Shown: positions 16,864 to 23,894 of the stretch, piece by piece
How the letters are laid out: each line of letters begins with the position of its first letter
Position numbering within the stretch: position 1 is the stretch's first letter
Assembly (NCBI RefSeq): GCF_903645355.1
Contig: NZ_CAHJXR010000003.1
Location: 372,001-436,000 of the forward strand
DNA length: 64,000 nucleotides
DNA from: Schaalia sp. Marseille-Q2122
Lineage (GTDB): Bacteria; Actinomycetota; Actinomycetes; Actinomycetales; Actinomycetaceae
Direction: 5' to 3'
Notes under the pieces: model-generated
What the model saw: only the letters and a program-made list of their open reading frames with translations
What the model was told of the DNA's origin: nothing
Databases searched by the model: none
Program-made: the position numbers and the translations under genes

Positions 16864-18405
16864 ATGAAGACGACCTCCTCCCAGCCTGTCCGTGCAGCGA
16901 TCTACCTGCGCATCTCGCTCGACCGTGAGATGGACGGGCTCGCCGTCGACCGTCAGCGCGAGGACTGCGAGAAGCTCGCGCAGTTCCGTGGCTGGGAGAT
17001 TGTCGAGACGTACGTCGATCAATCGATCTCGGCCTCAGACAAGACGAAGAAGCGCCCTGCCTACCTGCGGATGGTGCAGGACTACGAGGCGGGGCTACTT
17101 GACGCGATCGTGTGTTACGACCTCGACCGGCTCACCCGCCAGCCTCGCGAGCTGGAGGACTGGATCGACAGAGCCGAGTCCCGTGGCCTGCTCCTCGTGA
17201 CGGCCAACGGGGACGCCGACCTCAGTACAGACGGCGGCCGGATGTACGCCCGTATCAAGGCGGCGGTCGCCCGCGCAGAGGTTGAGCGCAAGGGCGCTTG
17301 ACAGTCCCGTGCCCATGTCCAGCGTGCACGGCAAGGGAGGCCGCCCAAGGGCGTCCGGCCCCTCGGCTATACGACCTCGGGCGAGCTCATCGAGCATGAG
17401 GCCGAGGCCGTCCGTGCCATCTACGCCGCCTTCCTTCGAGGTGACTCGCTCCAGGGCATCGCGCGTGCCCTGAGTGGGACTCAGGGCGACGGTGAGGGTG
17501 CGCGAGTGCCGCACCTGCCCCTCCACAGCCGGACGATTGTCCTGGAACGCAACGCGCGGCGCGAGGCCGAGGGCAAGGCGCCTCGACCTATCCCCGAGGA
17601 CCGCCCATGGAGCGCCTCAACCGTGCTCGGTATCCTGAGAAACCCCCGCTACGCCGGGTACTCCGTGTATACCTCGAAGGACACACGCAGGCAGGAGGCG
17701 GGGGAGTCTCGTCGCAAGGCTCTGCGAGACAACCTCGTCAAGGACGAGCACGGGGAACTCGTCCTCGGACAGTGGGAGGCCATCGTCGAAGCCGACGAAT
17801 GGTGGACTGTGCAGAACCTTCTCGACGACCCTGCCCGTGTGACGAACCGCAGCGGCTCCACCGTTCGCAAGCATCTCGGGGCGGGGCTCTACCGGTGTGA
17901 AGTGTGTGGCGAGCGTGTGAGGACCCGCGCCCGCTACTACAGCTGCAACGCCGGGCATCTCAACCGCACCCGAGACGCGATTGACGACTTCGTGCGGGCT
18001 CTCGTCGTCGCCCGCCTACAGAAGAAGGACCTCAAGCGTCGCAAGAAGCAGGCGGACCCAAAGGTCAAGGACGCGTTTTCCGAGCGGATCGCCCAGCATA
18101 GGGCCCGGATCGCCAGGGCTGAGCGGGACTACGACTCTCAGGTCATCGAGGGTGAGGATCTCGCTCGCATCCGCAAGGCTGCCCGGGCTGAGATCGCCCG
18201 CCTTGAGGCCGAGAGACTGGCCTCAGGAACCGGCACGGTGCTCGGACCCATCCTGGGGGTCGACGACCCCGCAGCGGCTTTTCTGGAGGCTCCTATGGCC
18301 CTGCAACGGACGATGATCGACACCCTCATGACCGTGAGGCTCAGGCGGGCGAAGCAAGGGAAGAAGGGCTTCGATCCCGAGTCGGTTGAGATCGTGTGGA
18401 AGTGA
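16864..18405 (+). pseudogene. Large serine recombinase/integrase interrupted by one in-frame TGA
   Basis: Site-specific integrase that would move the element. Residues 1-145 hold the resolvase-type catalytic domain: AAIYLRISLDREMDGLAVDRQREDCEKLA with the nucleophilic Ser in RIS, then DAIVCYDLDRLTRQPRELE. TGA at 17299-17301 stops translation at ERKGA. The same frame resumes immediately (QSRAHVQRARQGRPPKGVRPLGY), continues through the recombinase domain (WSASTVLGILRNPRYAGY), a zinc-ribbon YRCEVCGERVRTRARYYSCNAGH and a coiled coil to the TGA at 18403-18405, so full length would be about 513 aa. Restoring CGA at the stop gives an ordinary family sequence: a C-to-T nonsense change, or UGA-C read-through. 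It begins 9 bp after the ychF stop, at the attL end. Confidence 0.85.
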
Positions 18406-18601
18406 CCTGGCTTCGGGGCGCTGACGTTGGGTGCTCCACCTGGGGATCCAGAAACACACAAGACCGCGCCCTGCGGGCGCGAAAAGGCGCTACTGGTCAG
18501 CGCGCCCTGCGGGCGCGCGAGATCATTCGCGCACGAGATCGGGCTCGGGGGAAGCGGGTGGAGTGTGTGTGCAGCGGTGTGTGACGTCGGTTACACATTG
18601 C

Positions 18602-18855
18602 TGCACACATTGCACACATCTGCACACATGATGTGTGCACTAGTTTTCGTTGAAATACCAGGCGAAACTCGGCCCCTGCACACATGCGCACATCTCAACG
18701 CATTACGCCCCCTATAGAGCAATTATTGGGTGCTGTTCTCTCCCTATAGCAATGAGTAAGAAAGATGTGTGCAATGTGTGCATTTAACGAGTTTTCATTG
18801 AGGTGCCAGGCAAAACCACTGCACACATCCCTGCACACATCTCAACGAGGCCCCG
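18602..18855. repeat. Iteron array, putative replication origin
   Basis: TGCACACAT occurs exactly at 18602, 18611, 18621, 18677, 18820 and 18832, and inverted at 18631, 18765 and 18774. Two imperfect direct repeats (about 18630-18715 and 18764-18855) share the order ATGTGTGCA, TTTTC.TTGA, CCAGGC.AAA, CTGCACACAT, CATCTCAACG, CCCC. Between them lie AT-richer CCCTATAG motifs. The layout resembles an iteron origin for the element's own primase-helicase. Confidence 0.65.
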
Positions 18856-18987
18856 ACTTGTATGCACTCAAGGTGACGCGCCTCACAAACAATGGCGCCT
18901 GCCTACCTCATCACCCTCCTGCTCCCTTGCTCCCTCCGAGCCCTACGCAGGATGGGAGGTCTCGCTGATTCGATGAATGTTCCTGCC

Positions 18988-19052
18988 GCCCCGTAGGGGC
19001 GCTGTAGGTGAGGCAGACCCCTGCCGGGGTCCGAGCGACCTCCTGGAGGTCG
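18988..19052. promoter_or_regulatory. Three tandem hairpins upstream of the ArdA-like gene
   Basis: GCCCC-GTA-GGGGC (18988-19000), GACCCC-TGCC-GGGGTC (19016-19031) and CGACCTC-CTG-GAGGTCG (19036-19052). None has a T-run. The position upstream of an antirestriction-like gene suggests single-stranded-DNA promoter or origin structures. Confidence 0.5.
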
Positions 19053-19122
19053 GGCTGTTCGTGAGCGTCCTTTCCCGAGTGGACTGCTGCAGCCCGGCCT
19101 CCACCTAGCTCGGGAGGTCATC

Positions 19123-19410
19123 GTGAACATGAAGAACATGCAGGAAGCGCTCGAATTGTGGATCGACAGCGGCATGGCCGTGCTCGACGAGGATGGAGCT
19201 CCGTCCCTCACGGGCTTCGAGGATGCCTACCGAGGCTGGTGGGAGTCGTTCCGGGATTACCTCGCTGAGGAGGTTGCGGAGTTGCAGCGTGACTGGCTCG
19301 AGGAGGCAGTCAGGTACTTCAATTGGGACCTCTATGAGCGAGACGCGCAACACGACTACACCCTCTGCGAGGCTCAGAACGGCGGCGTCCACGTGTTCCT
19401 AGATCTGTGA
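19123..19410 (+). CDS. Small acidic protein resembling the C-terminal part of ArdA antirestriction proteins
   Basis: 95 aa, strongly acidic, as are DNA-mimic antirestriction proteins. The order FEDAYRGWWESFRDYLAEE...YFNWDLYERDAQHDYTLCEAQNGGVHVFLDL recalls ArdA, where an acidic helical region is followed by YIDYEAFARDLxxDYW...GGVHVF. ArdA is normally about 165 aa, so this would be a shortened form or a diverged relative. GTG 19123 has GGGAGGT upstream. It sits alone between the hairpin region and a strong terminator, as expected of an early-expressed gene on a transferable element. Identification by recollected motif order only. Confidence 0.5.
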   Translation: MNMKNMQEALELWIDSGMAVLDEDGAPSLTGFEDAYRGWWESFRDYLAEEVAELQRDWLEEAVRYFNWDLYERDAQHDYTLCEAQNGGVHVFLDL

Positions 19411-19414
19411 ACGA

Positions 19415-19453
19415 CGAGAGACCCCCTAGCCCAGGTGGCTAGGGGGTCTCTCG
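19415..19453 (+). terminator. Hairpin terminator after the ArdA-like gene
   Basis: Perfect 17-bp stem (19415-19431 with 19437-19453), 5-nt loop, beginning 5 bp after the stop and followed by a T-rich stretch. Confidence 0.88.
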
Positions 19454-19511
19454 TTTCTCACTCACAGCTCGGGCCCGTCATCCTCGCGATCATCCGCTGT
19501 CAACGACGGCC

Positions 19512-19545
19512 GAAAAGTGAGCAGGAATCGATGCCTGAAAACTGA
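19512..19545. repeat. Possible insertion-sequence end remnant (two GAAAASTGAGCAGG repeats)
   Basis: Two direct repeats, GAAAAGTGAGCAGG and GAAAACTGAGCAGG, 22 bp apart, resemble the multiple terminal repeats of IS21-type elements. No transposase is present. The cadD gene ends a few bases downstream. Confidence 0.35.
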
Positions 19546-19572
19546 GCAGGTCCGGGCGCCGTCCGACTGAGA

Positions 19573-20160
19573 TCACAGGCCAAAAGCGCCTCCTTGGACA
19601 AGGATCATGACGCCCAAGATGATCAGGACGAGTGGGAACAGGATGTGTTCGGACTTCTCGAGGACCTCGTCGATACCCGGCCGGGTGGACACGAACTTCG
19701 CAATGGCCACGAGGACTGCGACGAACAGCAGGAAGACTGCGCAGTAGGTCAGGATGCTGGCTGGACTGACACTGAGGAAGACGGGGACGTAGACACCGAT
19801 GTTGTCCCCGCCATTGGCGAAGGTCACAGCCGCGACGGTCAACGGCGCGACCTTCTTGCGGTCATCGAGCTCGTCATCGTCCTCGCCCTGCCATGCCTCC
19901 CATGCGGCGCGAAGCCCCAAGAGCAGGGGGATCAGACCGAAGTAAGGGATGGCGGATTCCGGCAGGGCCAGGCTCGCGCCCCAAGTAGTCAGGAGAGCCG
20001 CGCCAAGGATGCCCAGGAATCCCAGGTACTGACCCACGACGATGCGTCGCGTGGTTCCTGCGCGGCCAGCGCCACGAGCGAAGAACAGCGACAACACGAT
20101 GACGTCGTCGATGTTGGTCGCGACGAACAGGCCGACGGCTTGGATCATGGTGGCCAACAT
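19573..20160 (-). CDS. cadD: CadD-family cadmium resistance transporter
   Basis: 195 aa membrane protein with about six helices. It starts FVATNIDDVIVLSLFFARG, continues QYLGFLGILGAALLTTWG and the duplicated half motif VTFANGGDNIGVYVPVF, the signature of the CadD/LysE-like cadmium exporter family. The acidic loop EDDDELDDRK near residue 92 separates the two halves. Its ATG overlaps the stop of the upstream regulator (ATGA), so the two are translationally coupled and regulated together. Confidence 0.88.
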   Translation of the reverse strand: MLATMIQAVGLFVATNIDDVIVLSLFFARGAGRAGTTRRIVVGQYLGFLGILGAALLTTWGASLALPESAIPYFGLIPLLLGLRAAWEAWQGEDDDELDDRKKVAPLTVAAVTFANGGDNIGVYVPVFLSVSPASILTYCAVFLLFVAVLVAIAKFVSTRPGIDEVLEKSEHILFPLVLIILGVMILVQGGAFGL

Positions 20161-20510
20161 CAGCGGACCTCCTGGCAGGCGCTATTGCTGCAGGCCGGAT
20201 CGAGACAGGGTGCGGCGTCGTTCACGGCCAGTGTCACCTCGACCAGCGAAGTGAGAGCGTCGCGCAGGTGATGATCGGCGATGTCGTAGCGGACCTTGCG
20301 CCCCTGCATCTCGGCCACAACAATGCCGCAGTCACGCAGGCAGGCCAGATGGTTCGACACGTTCGACCGGGTCAGGTCCAGACTCTGGGCGAGTTCGGCG
20401 GGATACGAGGGCGCATCCAGCAGGCTCAACAGGATGCGCGCTCTGGTGGGGTCAGCCAGGGCCCGTCCGATGCGGTTCAGGGCGTCAAGACGCGAAGCAA
20501 TGGTCAGCAT
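20160..20510 (-). CDS. cmtR: ArsR/SmtB-family Cd(II)/Pb(II) sensor, CmtR type
   Basis: 116-aa winged-helix repressor. The sequence RIGRALADPTRARILLSLLD, LTRSNVSNHLACLRDCGIVV, GRKVRYDIADHHL closely follows mycobacterial CmtR. The metal ligands have counterparts here: the Cys pair in HLACLRDCG and a C-terminal cysteine cluster (APCLDPACSNSAC). It should repress the cmtR-cadD operon until Cd or Pb binds. The start codon lies 7 nt after a TACTAT hexamer, so it is probably leaderless. Carried as cargo on the mobile element. Confidence 0.9.
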   Translation of the reverse strand: MLTIASRLDALNRIGRALADPTRARILLSLLDAPSYPAELAQSLDLTRSNVSNHLACLRDCGIVVAEMQGRKVRYDIADHHLRDALTSLVEVTLAVNDAAPCLDPACSNSACQEVR

Positions 20511-20517
20511 GTGCTAA

Positions 20518-20523
20518 ATAGTA
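20518..20523 (-). promoter_or_regulatory. -10 element of cmtR-cadD, leaderless
   Basis: TACTAT on the minus strand, 7 nt before ATG 20510. Confidence 0.55.
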
Positions 20524-20892
20524 CAGCATCAGCTGACGTGTTGATGGGTGAGCCCTGGCGCGAGGTGGGGGGCCCAGCCACGCATCTTCTTCTCTGCCCC
20601 TAGTTGTTGCGGTCTTTGGTGAGGAGTTCTCGGTGGGCGCGGGTGCGGATGCGGTCCTTGAGGATGGTCATGGAGTGGCCTGCTGAGCCCTGAGCCTGAC
20701 CCCGGTCGCCCGGTCAATGAAGGTCTCAAGACGGACCCTCTATCGGGCATTAAAAATGGCCCTCATTGACCGCCCGCTAGCGCAGATCCCATCTGGCGTT
20801 TTCATGCCCCACATCGGCCCCACTTTGGGCCTTCGTTGTCCCTGAGGTCCTCCGGGCCATTACTGGGCCATTACTGGGCCATCAATGGCCAA

Positions 20893-20933
20893 AGAAAGAC
20901 CCCGGTCACCTCATCGGTGACCGGGGTCTTTCT
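20893..20933 (-). terminator. Terminator of the mobilization operon
   Basis: Perfect 18-bp stem (20893-20910 with 20916-20933) and 5-nt loop, ending in TCTTTCTTT-type sequence on the minus strand. Located just past the last minus-strand gene (stop at 20959). Confidence 0.85.
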
Positions 20934-20958
20934 TGTCTCCTCCTCACTTGTCTCCTCC

Positions 20959-21174
20959 TCACAGCTCGGGCTCATCATCGCCCTCCGAGCCCCAGTCCAG
21001 GGACTCAATCTGGCCGATCATTCGGCGCTGATAATCAACGACGCTCTCGCGTTCCCGGATCCTGCCGTCGAGGCGCTCGGCTCGCTTTGCGCGCTCTTCG
21101 GGTGCCTTAGGCCTTCCGATCGTGAGGCCCTTTCCCATCATTGGCTGGATCATCGTCCTCACCTCCTTCCTCAT
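20959..21174 (-). CDS. Small hypothetical protein, last gene of mobilization operon
   Basis: 71 aa, highly charged, predicted helical (APEERAKRAERLDGRIRERE) with an acidic end (GSEGDDEPEL). Not recognised. Its ATG overlaps the stop of the preceding gene by 4 bp (ATGA), arguing that it is translated as part of the operon. Confidence 0.6.
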   Translation of the reverse strand: MRKEVRTMIQPMMGKGLTIGRPKAPEERAKRAERLDGRIRERESVVDYQRRMIGQIESLDWGSEGDDEPEL

Positions 21175-22106
21175 CGCAGCTCGTCATAGATCCACTGACT
21201 CACCCTCAGCACGAGCCACACAAACAGCCCAGCTCCACCGAGGGTTCCGACCGCAATCAGCGCCTTCGCCCACCACAGCAAGGCAGCAGAGAACGACGCC
21301 CAGGCCCAGCTGAAGAGCGGTCCAATCCCGAACATGGTGCCCAGCCCCCACACGAGGCCACCGACGAGGAGCAGCGAGGCGAACAGCGGCAGCACTGCAA
21401 GCGCGAGCCGCGAGATCCCGACAAAAGTCACCCGGCGCTCGATCGCCTCGATGTTTCTGCGGGCCTCGTTGAGCTCGCTCAGCGACTCATCGACGGCTAC
21501 GCGGGTCTCAGAGAGCCTCTCAGAGCCCAGAGCACTCATCTCCTCACGGAACCCTTGGAGATCGCGCCTGAGGGCCTGCACTGGCTCCTGGACGCCCTTC
21601 TGGAAGTGCTCCTCGACCCGCCGAGACATGTAGGCAGCGACCTTCTCCTCGTTGAGCGTGACGCGGCTTTTGGCTTTCACCTGGGCAGTGAGCTCACCCA
21701 AGGCTCGGGCCATCGTCTGATGAGACGCTTCGAGCGTCTTCATCATCCTGAACGCCTCCAGATCCGACGCGCTCACTGTGGACCCGTCGCTCTGCTTCAC
21801 GACGCGCCTGTCGCTCACGGTCTCGCCGAGCGTGCTCAGCGTCGCGCTCTGCTTGTTGAGCGTCTTCTTGATCTCGTTGACGTCGTTCGTCAACGAGTCG
21901 GGCAGCGAGACCTCCGAGGTCTGCATCGACGATTTCAACGCGTTCGTGCGCGTGATCATCTCCTGCTCGACGCTCGTCAGTCGCTTGCTCAGGCTCGCTT
22001 GCGACTCGATGAGGGCGAGGAGCAGCTCCTCGATCTTCCTCAGCTGCTCGGAGGTCTGCGAGGGCGGCGTCGAGCTGCTCTCCATCTTTTGCAAGGCTCT
22101 GGACAT
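21171..22106 (-). CDS. Coiled-coil protein with C-terminal membrane helices, overlapping the relaxase gene
   Basis: 311 aa. Residues 15-215 are Leu/Glu/Lys/Gln-rich coiled coil (SEQLRKIEELLLALIESQASLSKRLTSV and so on). Residues about 225-300 contain three hydrophobic helices (LALAVLPLFASLLLVGGLVWG and others), so the coil is anchored in the membrane. No enzyme motif. The start ATG 22106 has GGAG upstream and lies 413 bp inside the relaxase reading frame. The arrangement recalls ColE1-type mbeA with nested mbeB/mbeD, membrane-associated helpers of mobilization; a role in anchoring the relaxosome is inference. Confidence 0.75.
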   Translation of the reverse strand: MSRALQKMESSSTPPSQTSEQLRKIEELLLALIESQASLSKRLTSVEQEMITRTNALKSSMQTSEVSLPDSLTNDVNEIKKTLNKQSATLSTLGETVSDRRVVKQSDGSTVSASDLEAFRMMKTLEASHQTMARALGELTAQVKAKSRVTLNEEKVAAYMSRRVEEHFQKGVQEPVQALRRDLQGFREEMSALGSERLSETRVAVDESLSELNEARRNIEAIERRVTFVGISRLALAVLPLFASLLLVGGLVWGLGTMFGIGPLFSWAWASFSAALLWWAKALIAVGTLGGAGLFVWLVLRVSQWIYDELR

Positions 22107-22977
22107 CTTCCATCTCCCGTTCTCGCATGATGCGTTCGTTCATCGTGTTGTGGAGCGAGCTCCACGAGTAGTCCGCACCGAGCTTGCGCGCGGTGCACGC
22201 CGCTTTCGATCTGCCGAACCTGCGCACCTCGTCGTTGTCATCGACGAGGGCATAGGTCACGCTCGGGTCTCGTCCCTCGGCCTCGCTCTTCCTACGCGTC
22301 TTCTTCTCGATCGAGACGCCGTGCTCGCGAGCGACTGCGCGCAGGCTCTCGAAGTCCACTGAGCGAGGATCGAGGAGCGCCTCATCGACACGATCCGCGA
22401 GGAACTCTCTCCACGTGTTCTTGTTGAGTTCGTCGACGGTGAGCCCCTGAGCGCTCTCACGGGAACGTGATCTGTTCACATCGTGAGCGAGGGCAGCAGG
22501 TTCAAGAACCTGCAAGCCCATCTCGCGCATCACTTTGTCGTTGGCCTTCTTGAGCACCCAATGAGCAAGGCCGTTCTCTCTCGCCGCCTTGCCCGTTACG
22601 AGATCGACGTTCGCGATGGTGATGTGCGCGTGAGGGTTCCCACCGTCGCTGTCGAGGTGCACAACAACGTCACACGGGCTGTTGGGGGCTACCTCCTTCG
22701 CCAACGCATAAGCGGCGTCAGCGACGATCTGTGGCGTTGCTGGATCGTTCGGGTCGAGCTCAGCAGCCGAGAACGACTGGATCACCATCAAGGCTTGATT
22801 CTTACGACCCGTGCCCTTGAGCATCGACTCGATCTTCGTGATTGCGTCATAGGGAGAACGGAAGTCAGACCGCCACGCCGCAGCACGCGACTGCTTCACG
22901 TTCGCGGGCCTCCCGTAATGGGCATACATGATCGCAGCGGCTGCTCTCACCGTCGTCGTTTGCTTCGTGATACTCAT
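21694..22977 (-). CDS. Relaxase/mobilization nuclease (MobA/VirD2-like, MobP class)
   Basis: Nicks oriT and pilots the strand during conjugative transfer. The N-terminal 170 residues hold the family features: AAAIMYAHYGRPANVKQSRAAAW, a tyrosine-containing segment near residue 44, and VVHLDSDGGNPHAHITIANVD, the metal-binding His region (usually HxHxN or HxH). The C-terminal 135 residues (REMEDVQSLAKDGEQLDAA onward, Arg/Glu/Asp-rich) correspond to DNA that also encodes the next gene in another frame. Total 427 aa. Its start overlaps the mobC stop by 4 bp (ATGA). Confidence 0.83.
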   Translation of the reverse strand: MSITKQTTTVRAAAAIMYAHYGRPANVKQSRAAAWRSDFRSPYDAITKIESMLKGTGRKNQALMVIQSFSAAELDPNDPATPQIVADAAYALAKEVAPNSPCDVVVHLDSDGGNPHAHITIANVDLVTGKAARENGLAHWVLKKANDKVMREMGLQVLEPAALAHDVNRSRSRESAQGLTVDELNKNTWREFLADRVDEALLDPRSVDFESLRAVAREHGVSIEKKTRRKSEAEGRDPSVTYALVDDNDEVRRFGRSKAACTARKLGADYSWSSLHNTMNERIMREREMEDVQSLAKDGEQLDAALADLRAAEEDRGAAPRPHRVASEPEQATDERRAGDDHAHERVEIVDADLGGLAARLVDERRQRDQEDAQQAERDAEHARRDRERQARREAERRVHSERVGSGGVQDDEDARSVSSDDGPSLG

Positions 22978-23519
22978 TCACTCATCTCCTTCGCTAACGC
23001 GAGGAGCCGAGCCGTCGCATCACGCAGATCGCCAAGCTCCGGCTTAATACCAGCCCACCCTTGACGGGTGAGCTGATTAATGTTGACGCCCACAGCGTTG
23101 ACCGCCGCGACGAGACGAAGCACGTCGCGGTCAACAACGCGGGGCGGAGGCGCGCCATCGAGCATGTCGATGGCGGCCCTAATCGCTCCCGACTCAGGGA
23201 GACGGTAGCGCTGAGCAACGCGGGCGAGCTGTGCAGCTTCTCCTTCGGAGAACCTGACAGTCACACGCGACTCACGAGCCTGTCGGCTCGCGATCCTCCG
23301 GTCCCCACCGTGCATTGCCCCCACCGGGGACGATGCAGCGGTGTTGACCTCCGGCTGGACCCGTGGCACACCATCTTTCGACTCATTCTGAGTCGTCCTT
23401 TGAGGGTGTGACACAGGTCGGCCAGCAGACGATTCGGCTGACGCCTCATCGTGCTGGCCAGAGGGGCGGCTACGCCCCCCTCTGGACTCCCCCCACACGC
23501 TCGCATCGGGATTCGTCAT
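22974..23519 (-). CDS. MobC-like relaxosome accessory protein
   Basis: 181 aa. The C-terminal half matches MobC/MbeC-type proteins: RVTVRFSEGEAAQLARVAQRYRLPESGAIRAAIDML is a ribbon-helix-helix-like DNA-binding region, followed by the hallmark VAAVNAVGVNINQLTRQGW and a leucine-rich helix. The first 80 residues are disordered. MobC proteins help melt oriT for the relaxase. The stop overlaps the relaxase ATG and the start overlaps the upstream stop, indicating coupled translation. Confidence 0.82.
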   Translation of the reverse strand: MTNPDASVWGESRGGRSRPSGQHDEASAESSAGRPVSHPQRTTQNESKDGVPRVQPEVNTAASSPVGAMHGGDRRIASRQARESRVTVRFSEGEAAQLARVAQRYRLPESGAIRAAIDMLDGAPPPRVVDRDVLRLVAAVNAVGVNINQLTRQGWAGIKPELGDLRDATARLLALAKEMSE

Positions 23520-23839
23520 CGTTCCTCACCCCAACCGGGCTGAGGAACGGCCTCGTTCGGCGCTTCGCGTGCCGCCTCACGGCGTGCCGCCTCACGGCGC
23601 GACGCCGCAGCCTTGGCGGCTGCGCGCTTACGCTTCGCGTTCTGTTCGTCGAGCATCGCACGTGCTCGATCGACCAGAGCACGAACGCTCACCGAGTCAG
23701 CATCCTCGATCTCATCGAGGGCGCTCATGATCGCCTCGGCGAAACGAGCACGCTCCTTCTCCTCGGCGAGGCGCTTCTTCTTGCGAAGGCGCTCGACCTT
23801 CGCCAGAGCGTCTGCGATCTCCTTATCGAGATTCGACAT
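23516..23839 (-). CDS. Small coiled-coil protein of the mobilization operon
   Basis: 107 aa, almost entirely helical and charged: MSNLDKEIADALAKVERLRKKKRLAEEKERARFAEAIMSAL, then an Arg/Ala-rich tail. It looks like the small helical proteins encoded upstream of mobC/relaxase on actinobacterial elements; function unknown. ATG 23839 is preceded by AAGGAAGAG. The much longer frame to 24103 overlaps the primase gene and is rejected. Confidence 0.6.
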   Translation of the reverse strand: MSNLDKEIADALAKVERLRKKKRLAEEKERARFAEAIMSALDEIEDADSVSVRALVDRARAMLDEQNAKRKRAAAKAAASRREAARREAAREAPNEAVPQPGWGEER

Positions 23840-23894
23840 GGTTCTCTTCCTTTCGTCACGGAAACTGAGTGCCGGTGCCGACCCGGCGTGAGGG

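Larger units (their letters stand above)
18406..19122. other. Non-coding control region of the element (iterons, hairpins)
   Basis: No convincing gene. It holds nine TGCACACAT iterons in two related blocks and, nearer the ArdA-like gene, three tandem hairpins; see the separate entries. GCGCCCTGCGGGCGCG-type inverted sequences occur near 18469-18518. Confidence 0.7.
20511..20958. other. Gap between cmtR and the mobilization operon, with gene-remnant and repeats
   Basis: Contains the cmtR promoter; a minus-strand open end (about 20690 to the stop at 20600-20602) reading MTILKDRIRTRAHRELL then TKDRNN, likely the tail of a lost gene; an inverted repeat CGGTCAATGA.GG (20711 and 20760); direct repeats of GGGCCATTACT (about 20851-20880); and the operon terminator at 20893. 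No intact gene. Confidence 0.5.

Noticed and set aside
15643-17022. 459-codon minus-strand open frame opposite ychF
   Set aside because: Antisense shadow of a highly biased gene; it also crosses the element junction.
18427-18717. Small gene in the iteron region
   Set aside because: Open frames there simply read through the iterons and inverted repeats, with no ribosome site.
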